Counted from the stretch's first letter, positions 1-6,278 are shown. The stretch is DNA of 8,957 bases from Deltaproteobacteria bacterium (GCA_030627475.1 DAOURZ010000035.1:1-8957), one strand, 5' to 3'. Notes: generated from the letters alone by a model not told the origin. Numbers and translations: made by a program.

Positions 1-2
1 AA

Positions 3-83
3 GTTGTTTCATCCACGTTTCTTAGTGCTCTTTGGACGAATTCTCAAGCTATACATAGAATTGCTGTCGAAGTAAATACGTAA
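3..83 (+). CDS. possible 3' end of an upstream gene (partial)
   Basis: A reading frame is open from the window edge to a TAA at 81-83, giving 26 residues that end in HRIAVEVNT. A second frame is open from base 1 to a TAA at 73-75, so the choice of frame is uncertain. I prefer frame 3 because its composition is more like a soluble protein. The family is not recognisable. It could equally be non-coding sequence. Confidence 0.25.
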   Translation, partial: VVSSTFLSALWTNSQAIHRIAVEVNT

Positions 84-400
84 TTGTTATATTTATATAC
101 AAGCAAGTTTAATACCATTTTGATGAGAATAATAGAATTTTACTATGAATAAGCTTTGAAAACGCTGATAAATTTCAGAAAACAAAAAACCTACCGATAG
201 TATATAAAAATAAATTATCTCAATAAAGAACATGATATCATGTGGTTGCCTATAAATAAAAATAAAAAACGTGTTCGCAATAATTCGTATTCCAGGTAAC
301 AATACGGATACGAATTTTCTGTGCTTAAACAGAACCAGGACAATTTTTCCGGCTTGATACTCAATAAAAGTGAAATGCATTGCACACAAAAAGAGATAAC

Positions 401-420
401 TTTTGCACTATAGTGGAAAA
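401..420. promoter_or_regulatory. near-perfect 20-bp palindrome, possible operator
   Basis: TTTTGCACTATAGTGGAAAA reads as its own reverse complement except for one mismatched pair (G405/G416). The core CACTATAGTG (406-415) is perfect. It lies about 130 bp upstream of the response regulator start, a plausible place for a dimeric regulator to bind. There is no T-run after it, so a terminator is unlikely. The binding protein is unknown. Confidence 0.35.
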
Positions 421-421
421 C

Positions 422-487
422 TATTTCACATTTGGTTATCATTTTACTTGATTTCTTTATTTCTATTATGATTAAACATGTGAAATA
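422..487. repeat. spaced inverted repeat TATTTCACAT / ATGTGAAATA
   Basis: TATTTCACAT at 422-431 is perfectly complementary to ATGTGAAATA at 478-487, with a 46-base AT-rich spacer. It could be two oppositely oriented copies of one protein-binding site or a long-loop stem. It ends about 60 bases before the response regulator start. Function unknown. Confidence 0.3.
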
Positions 488-549
488 TAGATGAGCTAAC
501 AGCTATTATCTTGCGCCGAAGGTGAACCAGCTAATTATGGGTCTTCAAA

Positions 550-930
550 ATGCCTAAAAAAACTATACTTTTCATAGAAGATGATGATTTAATTCGAAAA
601 ATCATCGAAGAATTTCTCGAAGAATCAGGATACCTTGTTCTAAAAGCAAAAGATGGACTCGAAGGGATAGAAATGATCAACAAGAAAGTTTTTGATTTGA
701 TCATTACAGATGTCGTTCTACCTCATGTGAGCGGTATCGGAGTTATCAAAATGGCAAAAATCAGGCACCCCGAAGTTCCGATTATATGCATTACCGGATA
801 TGGCTATTTCCCGGAAAAGTTGGCTGAAGAAGAACATGCCGACAAGATATTACATAAGCCTTTTGAATTTAAAGAATTAGCTGAAGCCATCAAAGCCTTA
901 TTACCAAACAAACAGACAGACAGACATTAA
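550..930 (+). CDS. stand-alone receiver-domain response regulator (CheY/Spo0F-like)
   Basis: This 126-residue cytoplasmic protein is a single complete receiver domain with no output domain. The acidic pocket is E10-D11-D12, the phosphoacceptor is D54 in the strand DLIITD, the switch Thr is T82, and the conserved Lys-Pro is K103-P104. It should be phosphorylated by a histidine kinase not present in this window and act by protein contact. The next gene is a sigma-54 activator without its own receiver, so the two may work as a split NtrC-type system (inference). The ribosome binding site before 550 is weak. The C-terminal tail PNKQTDRH is encoded by a short ACAG tandem run (912-926), and the stop codon abuts a MITE-like element, so the tail may have been altered by that insertion. 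Receiver identity is certain; its partners are not. Confidence 0.93.
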   Translation: MPKKTILFIEDDDLIRKIIEEFLEESGYLVLKAKDGLEGIEMINKKVFDLIITDVVLPHVSGIGVIKMAKIRHPEVPIICITGYGYFPEKLAEEEHADKILHKPFEFKELAEAIKALLPNKQTDRH

Positions 931-1125
931 GTTAGGAACGTAAACGAAATAACTTCAGCAACTATGCATCATAGCTTCAGGTCATATTTGCCCGATTTGA
1001 AATCATAAAAAATATTGAAATAGCTCGTCGCTATTCCTTCAACTTTTGCGCTCTGAGATCAAATAAATTGCGACCCAAATCTGTGCGCCTGCTTGAGGAA
1101 GTTAATTCGTTCACGTTCCTTAGTT
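929..1125. mobile_element. MITE-like element with about 60-bp imperfect terminal inverted repeats
   Basis: The left arm (929 to about 990) begins AAGTTAGGAACGTAAACG. The reverse complement of the right arm (about 1063-1125) begins AACTAAGGAACGTGAACG, and similarity continues with substitutions and one gap for about 60 bases. The centre (about 991-1062) is AT-rich and noncoding, with a small hairpin at 1015-1042. TA dinucleotides lie at both edges (928-929 and 1125-1126), as expected for Tc1/mariner/IS630-type insertions, but TA is too short to be decisive. A third, shorter copy is at 2246-2309. No transposase is encoded here, so it would be mobilised in trans. If transcribed it would fold into a long imperfect hairpin between the response regulator and activator genes. 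Confidence 0.6.
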
Positions 1126-1155
1126 AGATCATCACCATTTGACCAATCACGAAAC

Positions 1156-1159
1156 GGAG
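1156..1159 (+). promoter_or_regulatory. probable ribosome binding site of the sigma-54 activator
   Basis: GGAG lies 13 bases before the ATG at 1173, slightly further than ideal. An in-frame TAA at 1161-1163 excludes any upstream start, so the protein cannot carry a longer N-terminal sensory domain. Confidence 0.5.
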
Positions 1160-1172
1160 CTAAGTTCTCTTT

Positions 1173-2201
1173 ATGCCTTTTCCGGAACCCGTAATTTTAG
1201 GTAACAGCGAACCAATTGAAAAGATTAAAGAGTTGGTCAGAAAGTTGGCAGATATTGATCTGAATGTACTTGTTTGCGGCGAAACCGGTGTGGGGAAGGA
1301 ACTGGTAGCTCGATCCCTTCATTATTATTCTCATAGAAAATCAAAGCCTTTTATTAAAGTAAATTGTACTGCCTTGCCAACGGAACTAATAGAAAGCGAA
1401 CTCTTTGGTTATGAGAAGGGAGCATTCACCGGAGCTGAACAACGAAAATTAGGCAAGTTTGAGCTCGCCGATAATGGGTCCATCCTTCTTGATGAGATTG
1501 GTGAAATTCCACCGTTTGTTCAAGCCAAGCTGCTGCAGATACTGCAAGATCGAGAATTTCCAAGGATAGGGGGTTATAAAAATGTTAAGATAGCAGCAAG
1601 GGTAATTACAGCTACCAATCGTGACCTTAAAGCCGATATAATCTCCGGCAGCTTTAGGGAAGATCTTTATTATCGCATTAACATTATAAAGATAATCGTT
1701 CCACCTTTGAGGGAACGTAAAAAAGACCTGGAATTGCTGATTAATTATTTTTTAAAGCAGCAGCAAGAAATATATCAACTTTGTGATATCAAGATTCCTT
1801 CTCGTATCATTGATCTTTTTTATCAATATCATTGGCCCGGTAATATCCGCCAGCTCGAAAACTATATAAAACGCTTCGCCATACTCGGTAATAGCAATGT
1901 AGATGAATTTGAACATGAATTCCTGGTACAAGTAAATAGAGAACAACAATTAAACAAAACACATTTACAAATCGAAACAAAAAACTCTTCTTCATCTGCT
2001 CATGTAGATGAAGCGGACACCAGCAACTTTTCCTCTTTGAAGGAAATCAGAGACAGGGCCGTTCTTAAGGTTGAAAAAGAAATAGTCAAGAAAGTACTTG
2101 ATGAAAATAATTGGAATAGAAAAAAAACCGCCAAAGTTCTTAAAATCAGCTATAGAACTCTCCTTTACAAGATAAAAGAGATGGGAATTAAACCGCGGTG
2201 A
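1173..2201 (+). CDS. sigma-54-dependent activator without sensory domain (AAA+ / Fis-HTH)
   Basis: This 342-residue protein is a bacterial enhancer-binding protein reduced to its core, like PspF. The AAA+ domain starts almost at the N-terminus. Walker A is GETGVGKE (36-43), the sigma-54-contacting loop is an intact GAFTGA (83-88), Walker B is LLDE with D107-E108, sensor I is ATNRD (147-151), and R162 and R168 are the likely arginine fingers. WPGNIRQLE marks the sensor II region. A Fis-type helix-turn-helix occupies about 312-335. All parts needed to remodel sigma-54 RNA polymerase are present, but no receiver, GAF or PAS domain is. Control must come from protein partners (perhaps the receiver protein encoded upstream) or from its own level. 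The best target in the window is the sigma-54 promoter at 2539-2554. Family assignment is secure; the target is inferred. Confidence 0.95.
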   Translation: MPFPEPVILGNSEPIEKIKELVRKLADIDLNVLVCGETGVGKELVARSLHYYSHRKSKPFIKVNCTALPTELIESELFGYEKGAFTGAEQRKLGKFELADNGSILLDEIGEIPPFVQAKLLQILQDREFPRIGGYKNVKIAARVITATNRDLKADIISGSFREDLYYRINIIKIIVPPLRERKKDLELLINYFLKQQQEIYQLCDIKIPSRIIDLFYQYHWPGNIRQLENYIKRFAILGNSNVDEFEHEFLVQVNREQQLNKTHLQIETKNSSSSAHVDEADTSNFSSLKEIRDRAVLKVEKEIVKKVLDENNWNRKKTAKVLKISYRTLLYKIKEMGIKPR

Positions 2202-2245
2202 TGGTGGCTTTGTAGCTGAAACCAACCGAAGAGCCCAGAAATTAT

Positions 2246-2309
2246 CTAAGGAACGTGGCCGAAATAACTTCCGCAAGTAGGCGCATAGATTTGGGTCAGG
2301 TTCCTAACA
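2246..2309. repeat. short solo copy of the MITE-like repeat
   Basis: The copy begins CTAAGGAACGTGGCCGAAAT and matches the right arm of the 929-1125 element (reverse complement) over about 55 bases, including AGGCGCA-AGATTTGGGTC. It ends GGTTCCTAAC, which is complementary to the opening GTTAGGAAC form of the repeat. It therefore looks like an internally deleted element with both tips kept. It sits 45 bases after the stop codon of the sigma-54 activator. No clear target duplication is visible. Confidence 0.55.
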
Positions 2310-2326
2310 GCATAGATTGAACCATT

Positions 2327-2365
2327 TTGCATATCATGTGCAAATGCTTGCATTTTCATGTGCAA
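2327..2365. promoter_or_regulatory. two tandem inverted-repeat sites, candidate upstream activating sequences
   Basis: Site 1 is TTGCATATCATGTGCAA (2327-2343) and site 2 is TTGCATTTTCATGTGCAA (2348-2365). Both have the arms TTGCA and TGCAA, and they share CATGTGCAA. Their centres are about 21-22 bp apart, two helical turns, so two dimers would sit on the same face of the DNA. They end about 175-195 bp before the -24 element, the usual range for sigma-54 enhancers. The Fis-type domains of the two neighbouring regulators are the natural candidates to bind them. Binding is inferred, not shown. Confidence 0.55.
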
Positions 2366-2455
2366 GATCATTGTCATTTTCAAAAAATCTTTCTGTTTTT
2401 GCTGAAAGATATGAAAGGTGAAAACTCAAAGCGCAAAAGATGAAAGTTCATACAA

Positions 2456-2490
2456 CCAGTAATCAATCCTTCAATTCCAGCATTCAATCA
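2456..2490. repeat. degenerate heptameric tandem repeat
   Basis: Five consecutive 7-mers read CCAGTAA, TCAATCC, TTCAATT, CCAGCAT and TCAATCA. Similarity between units is loose. A comparable period-7 stretch lies at 6367-6408. It lies between the TTGCA sites and the promoter and may act only as flexible spacer DNA. Confidence 0.3.
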
Positions 2491-2538
2491 TACAAGACAC
2501 AAATAACTTTGTTCATGCCACCCCAGTCATTCAATCCA

Positions 2539-2554
2539 TGGCACAATTCTTGCT
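2539..2554 (+). promoter_or_regulatory. sigma-54 (-24/-12) promoter
   Basis: TGGCAC (2539-2544), five bases, then TTGCT (2550-2554) matches the sigma-54 consensus TGGCAC-N5-TTGCW at every fixed position, with the GG and GC doublets exactly 12 bp apart. Transcription should start near 2565. The promoter overlaps the first possible ATG (2538) of the next ORF, so that ATG cannot be the start codon on this transcript. It should drive the degenerate regulator and probably the EPS genes behind it, since no other strong promoter is seen before 3995. Confidence 0.75.
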
Positions 2555-2615
2555 TCGTCAAATATACAAAGACATGGAATTAACGAAAGCAATTATAGTG
2601 AACGTGGATGACAAT

Positions 2616-3953
2616 ATGGCAAAAACCTCTCCGATTCTTATCAACGCAACGAATTATAGTTACGGGGAATATTTAAAGAGCCTGGTAAACCAATTTGGCA
2701 TTCAGCATGCTGTGTTGACAGATAACTCTTTAACGTGGGACATGTTTACCGGCATGAATCCCAAATTGGCCATATTTGAAACAGGGTATACAGTATCTCC
2801 CATTCTCCTTAAAGCAATACAATATAACTTTTTTTCTCTTATTATAATTTCTCAAGAGGATATTCATGCTATAAAAAAAAACAATCATTTGATATACTTA
2901 AAAAAGCCGCTCCATCCATGCATTTTAAAAAGAGCTATCAAGAGACAATTCATCAAAAATAATGAGAAGCTTCCTTGTAACGTCCGGAATGAACCATTCA
3001 TTATGGGTGATACAAAAAAGATATATGACATTAGAAAGGTTATTGCCGATATCAGAGATACTGATCTTTCCGTTTTAATTATGGGTGAGATCGGTACAGG
3101 AAAAGGACTTGTAGCTAAGGCTATCCACAATAATTCCAATAGAAAAAACGGTCCTTTTTTAGAAATAAACTGTGCAAGCATCCCATCGTCGTTCCTCGAA
3201 GGTAAATTTTTTGAATATAAAAAAGAGTTAGTTACCGATGCACGGAAGAACAAATCAGGCAAATTTAACATAACTGACTCAGTAACCATATTTTTGGATG
3301 AAATCTCCGAAATGCCACGGTTTATACAGGCAAAATTTCTGCAAGTGCTTCAGGACGGGGAATTATTTCCGATTGGCGGCATTGAAAATTCTAAAGTCAA
3401 TGCCAGAATAATAGCCGCTACCAATGCGAATCCATTGAAATTAATCGAACGGGAATGCTTGCGCCAGGATCTTTATTATAGACTCAATGTTATTAACATA
3501 GTCATTCCGCCGTTGAGAAAACGAAAAAAGGATATTGGTTTGCTGATGGAATACTTTGTCGAAAAATACTGTATTCTTTATAAGAAAAAGCCTGTTAACC
3601 TATCGAAAAAATTGAGAAATATGTTTGTGAATTATGACTGGCCCGGAAATGTCAGGGAATTGGAAAATAGCATAAAAAGTGTTATAGCGCTTGAAAGTGA
3701 GAATTTTGCACTAAATGAACTGAAAAAAAAAAGAGTCAGGGAGTACCTGGAGGATAAAATAAAACAGGAATTATATGACAATATCGGCCAGCTCTCCCTA
3801 AAAGAAATAACCCGTAAAATAGCGAGGCAGGCTGAAGAAGGTGCAATAACAAAGGCGCTGAATATTTCGGGGAAAAACAAAAAAACAGCGGCCAGGTTAC
3901 TTAAGGTCAGTTACAAAAGCCTTCTTGGCAAGACCAAGGAATATGGTCTATAG
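2616..3953 (+). CDS. NtrC-type regulator with degenerate receiver and no GAFTGA motif
   Basis: The product is 445 residues from this start; the ORF is open from ATG 2538 (471 residues), but that ATG lies in a sigma-54 promoter. Starting at 2616 gives MAKTSPILINATN, which aligns with the neighbouring receiver protein without gaps through its first half. In that alignment the acidic pair becomes T12/N13 and the phosphoacceptor becomes E55. S79 and K97-P98 mark later receiver positions, so phosphorylation is unlikely. The AAA+ domain keeps Walker A GEIGTGKG (157-164), Walker B FLDE (D228-E229), R283 and R289 as likely arginine fingers, and WPGNVRELE. The GAFTGA loop is replaced by ELVTDA (204-209), and sensor I reads ATNAN rather than ATNRD. 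A Fis-type HTH lies at about 419-442. It probably binds DNA and oligomerises but cannot activate sigma-54 in the usual way. TyrR and HupR are known relatives lacking GAFTGA. A role as modulator or repressor of the upstream activator is inferred. The EPS genes follow 41 bases later. Confidence 0.88.
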   Translation: MAKTSPILINATNYSYGEYLKSLVNQFGIQHAVLTDNSLTWDMFTGMNPKLAIFETGYTVSPILLKAIQYNFFSLIIISQEDIHAIKKNNHLIYLKKPLHPCILKRAIKRQFIKNNEKLPCNVRNEPFIMGDTKKIYDIRKVIADIRDTDLSVLIMGEIGTGKGLVAKAIHNNSNRKNGPFLEINCASIPSSFLEGKFFEYKKELVTDARKNKSGKFNITDSVTIFLDEISEMPRFIQAKFLQVLQDGELFPIGGIENSKVNARIIAATNANPLKLIERECLRQDLYYRLNVINIVIPPLRKRKKDIGLLMEYFVEKYCILYKKKPVNLSKKLRNMFVNYDWPGNVRELENSIKSVIALESENFALNELKKKRVREYLEDKIKQELYDNIGQLSLKEITRKIARQAEEGAITKALNISGKNKKTAARLLKVSYKSLLGKTKEYGL

Positions 3954-3983
3954 CGGCAAAACAAAATAAATAGTACTCAGTTT

Positions 3984-3987
3984 GGAG
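3984..3987 (+). promoter_or_regulatory. ribosome binding site of the chain-length gene
   Basis: GGAG lies seven bases before the ATG at 3995, an optimal spacing. It supports this start over the internal Met at residue 4 and suggests strong translation of the first EPS gene. Confidence 0.75.
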
Positions 3988-3994
3988 AAAGAAC

Positions 3995-5500
3995 ATGGCA
4001 CAAATGGCTATTCCTGATATTAACATTGACTATTACATGAATCTGGTTGTGAGGCGCAAATGGTGGATTATTGTCCCTGTTTTGCTGTCCATTCTTGCCG
4101 GAGCAGTTTATATCAAGATCACTCCCAAATCATACAAAGCAAATACATTGATTTTGGTACAGGCCCAAAAGGTTCCTTCTTCGTACGTGAAATCCACAGT
4201 TACAGAGAGTCTCCAAAGCCGTCTCCATACCATCACTCAGCAGGTATACAGTCGTACGAATCTGGAAAAAATCATCAAACAATTCGATCTGGCAGACAAT
4301 ACAGATAATAGAGAAGAAAAGCCCACAGCGAAAATTGTGGAGAATCTTAGACGAAAAATCAATATCAATCTTCGAGGAAGAGGACGTACCCAGGCATTTG
4401 AAATATCTTTTCTGTGGCACGATCCCAAAACCGTAGCAGTTGTAACCAATGCCGTAGCCTCACAATTTATTGAACAAAACCTCAAGGTTCGAGAAGATAT
4501 GGCTATGGGTACCACTGCCTTTCTCGAAAATGAATCGGAAAAAATGAGACGCAAGCTGGAAGCTCAGGAAAAAACACTGGAACTTTTCAATAAGGAACAT
4601 AAAGGCATGCTTCCCAGCGAACGTCAATCTAGTCTTAATATTCTCGGGCAATTGAAGGAGGAGCTGAATCATCTTGAAACAAGGATACAATCGGAAAATG
4701 AACGGGCCGTTATGCTGCAAAAGCAGGCGCAAATGCTTCAAATAGTGCAAATGCAGTCTTCCGATCTTTTTGAAATTGTTTCGGACGAAGAGGGAGCGAT
4801 GCCATCTGAAGACATCACTTATCTGGAGTCTCAACTTCGCCAACTACGTTTACGATACACAGAGAAACATCCGGATGTAGTAGCACTCAAAAGAAAAATT
4901 TCTATTATTCAACAAATGTTTGATGCTGATATGAATGAAGAGGAACTCCCAATGCCTGAGCCTGTGGAAGACTCTCCGGTGTCTGAGGAAGACTCTACGG
5001 ATCAATTCGACGATCCAATGGCTTTTCAGCAGGATCAGACAAAATTCCAGTTGGAAACAATAAACAAGAACATTGAATCGTATCAAAAAAAAATCAGTGA
5101 TGTAAAAAAAGAAATCAAATTTTATAACAACCGTATCGAACGTATTCCGGAGGTCGAATTAGAACTCACAAAGCTCACGCGTGATTACTCAACGATGCGG
5201 AGCCGATATCAGATTCTTTTACAAAAAAAGATTGATGCGCGCATGTCAGAACAGCTTGAACGGCGGCAAAAAGGAGAACAGTTTAAAGTTATTGATCCGG
5301 CAATAACTCCTGATAAACCTGTGAAACCGGATATCAAAAAAGTTATACTGATTGCCTTGATGGCAGGTTTGGGAATTGGTTGTGGGCTTGCTTACCTGAG
5401 AGAGATAATAGACGGCAGTTTTTACAGCATAGATGACCTTGAAAGCTTTCTTGGAAGCAAGGTCTTGGTGAGCATACCATATATAAAAGGGAATATATAA
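3995..5500 (+). CDS. Wzz/GNVR-type polysaccharide chain-length determinant
   Basis: This 501-residue inner-membrane protein controls EPS chain length and is the membrane partner of the BY-kinase encoded next. A short cytoplasmic N-terminus ends in RRKWW, followed by TM1 (about 24-40) and the Wzz domain. A long periplasmic coiled-coil section contains the conserved RYTEKHPDVV stretch (287-296). The GNVR-type segment (about 383-412) has PEVELELTKLTRDY followed by YQILLQKK. A proline-rich VIDPAITPDKPVKPD (432-446) precedes TM2 (about 450-468) and a cytoplasmic tail. It is longer than E. coli Wzz and resembles the PEP-CTERM-locus subfamily. Unusual is an acidic, low-complexity linker (310-341, MNEEELPMPEPVEDSPVSEE and onward) interrupting the coiled coil. 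The gene is separated from the kinase gene by one base, indicating translational coupling. Confidence 0.93.
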   Translation: MAQMAIPDINIDYYMNLVVRRKWWIIVPVLLSILAGAVYIKITPKSYKANTLILVQAQKVPSSYVKSTVTESLQSRLHTITQQVYSRTNLEKIIKQFDLADNTDNREEKPTAKIVENLRRKININLRGRGRTQAFEISFLWHDPKTVAVVTNAVASQFIEQNLKVREDMAMGTTAFLENESEKMRRKLEAQEKTLELFNKEHKGMLPSERQSSLNILGQLKEELNHLETRIQSENERAVMLQKQAQMLQIVQMQSSDLFEIVSDEEGAMPSEDITYLESQLRQLRLRYTEKHPDVVALKRKISIIQQMFDADMNEEELPMPEPVEDSPVSEEDSTDQFDDPMAFQQDQTKFQLETINKNIESYQKKISDVKKEIKFYNNRIERIPEVELELTKLTRDYSTMRSRYQILLQKKIDARMSEQLERRQKGEQFKVIDPAITPDKPVKPDIKKVILIALMAGLGIGCGLAYLREIIDGSFYSIDDLESFLGSKVLVSIPYIKGNI

Positions 5501-5501
5501 C

Positions 5502-6278
5502 ATGGGGAAATTTTACCAGGCATTAGAAAAATCGAAAGATCAAAAAGACAAGGGAATGCCTTCGGATGTATTGAAATCGTCTGTGAATCCAACTACAGAT
5601 CTTTTTGTAGTAAAATATCCCGATTCTCCTGCTACAGAATATTTTCGTTTTTTACGTTCAAAGATTATTCATCCGGCTCATGGAAAGCCGCCTCGTACAA
5701 TAATGATTACAAGCGCACTCAGGGGCGATGGCAAGACTTTTGTAGCCGCAAATCTGGCAGCATGTATTGCCCTTGGAATGAATGAACATGTGCTTCTTCT
5801 TGATTGTGACTTGCGGGATCCTGGTCTTTTCAAGGTTTTTGGAATCAATAAAACCCGCAAGGGTCTTTCTTCTTACCTTACAGACAAATCAGACATAGCA
5901 GAGCTATTATGCAAAACCTGTGTCTCAAAACTCACACTACTCCCTGGTGGCAACAATATCGACAATCCTTCAGAATTGTTATCCTCGGAAAAAATGCAGC
6001 AGCTAATATCCGAGGTCCGAAATCGTTATCCTGATCGATTTGTAATTTTAGATACCAGTCCACTGGAATTAACCCCTGAGACATCTGTCCTGATCAATCA
6101 GGTAGACGGGGTATTAATGGTTGTACAGTATGGAAAAACGCCTCGGAAATTAGCCAAATCCGCAATTGAACAAATCGGAAAAGAAAAACTCCTCGGTATC
6201 GTCTTAAACGGTTACGAAAAGCCAATGCGTAAATACACCCGCTATGGATACGGCAAAAATGAGAAGATGAGAAAATGA
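5502..6278 (+). CDS. BY-kinase, tyrosine autokinase of EPS synthesis (CpsD/CapB type)
   Basis: This 258-residue cytoplasmic P-loop kinase should dock on the chain-length protein and autophosphorylate its C-terminal tyrosines, cycling EPS polymerisation. E46-x2-R49-x2-R52 is the EX2RX2R oligomerisation motif. Walker A is SALRGDGKT (71-79; Arg where Pro is usual), Walker A' is LLLDCDLRDP (98-107, D101 and D103), and Walker B is ILDTSP (D184). The tail carries Y238, Y245, Y248 and Y250, the tyrosine cluster typical of the family, in a Lys/Arg-rich setting. The N-terminus MGKFYQALEKS fits the PEP-CTERM-locus kinase subfamily. An AAGGGA stretch inside the end of the previous gene serves as ribosome binding site. 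As in Gram-positive CapA/CapB and many Desulfobacterota, kinase and membrane partner are separate proteins. Its stop overlaps an ATG that opens a short vestigial frame. Confidence 0.94.
   Translation: MGKFYQALEKSKDQKDKGMPSDVLKSSVNPTTDLFVVKYPDSPATEYFRFLRSKIIHPAHGKPPRTIMITSALRGDGKTFVAANLAACIALGMNEHVLLLDCDLRDPGLFKVFGINKTRKGLSSYLTDKSDIAELLCKTCVSKLTLLPGGNNIDNPSELLSSEKMQQLISEVRNRYPDRFVILDTSPLELTPETSVLINQVDGVLMVVQYGKTPRKLAKSAIEQIGKEKLLGIVLNGYEKPMRKYTRYGYGKNEKMRK

Larger units (their letters stand above)
84..549. other. AT-rich intergenic region upstream of the response regulator
   Basis: No credible gene is seen here. Two minus-strand ORFs of 75-98 codons are rich in F, I and Y, as expected of AT-rich noncoding DNA, and lack a ribosome binding site. 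The region holds a 20-bp near-palindrome (401-420), a 10-bp inverted repeat with a 46-base spacer (422-431 and 478-487), and TTGCAC twice as a direct repeat (380-385 and 403-408). It probably contains the promoter of the response regulator gene, but I found no convincing -35/-10 pair or sigma-54 site. Confidence 0.6.
2202..2615. other. regulatory spacer between the two enhancer-binding protein genes
   Basis: This 414-bp gap holds, in order, a solo MITE-like repeat (2246-2309), two tandem TTGCA-TGCAA sites (2327-2365), a small hairpin (ATCTTTC 2387-2393 with GAAAGAT 2404-2410), a loose heptameric repeat (2456-2490), and a sigma-54 promoter (2539-2554). A 5' leader of about 51 bases follows. 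The ORF of the second regulator is open from 2538, but the sequence from 2538 to 2615 reads better as promoter and leader than as protein. Confidence 0.65.

Noticed and set aside
93..442. Minus-strand ORFs of 98 and 75 codons upstream of the response regulator
   Set aside because: No ribosome binding site before either start, composition dominated by F/I/Y as expected from AT-rich DNA, and they overlap each other and the palindromic elements.
912..926. ACAG tetranucleotide run at the end of the response regulator as a phase-variation tract
   Set aside because: Fewer than four units, and slippage would change only a few residues after the complete receiver domain.
928..1172. Clean disruption of one receiver-AAA+ gene by the MITE-like element
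   Set aside because: Removing 197 bases does bring both ORFs into one frame, but the remaining linker then has three in-frame stops (TAG, TGA, TAA), so simple insertion into a fused gene is not supported; only an older split remains possible.
3996..4010. Second sigma-54 promoter candidate (TGGCAC at the start of the chain-length gene)
   Set aside because: The nearest GC doublet is 10 bp rather than 12 bp from the GG, there is no TTGC, and the site lies inside the coding start just after a good ribosome binding site.
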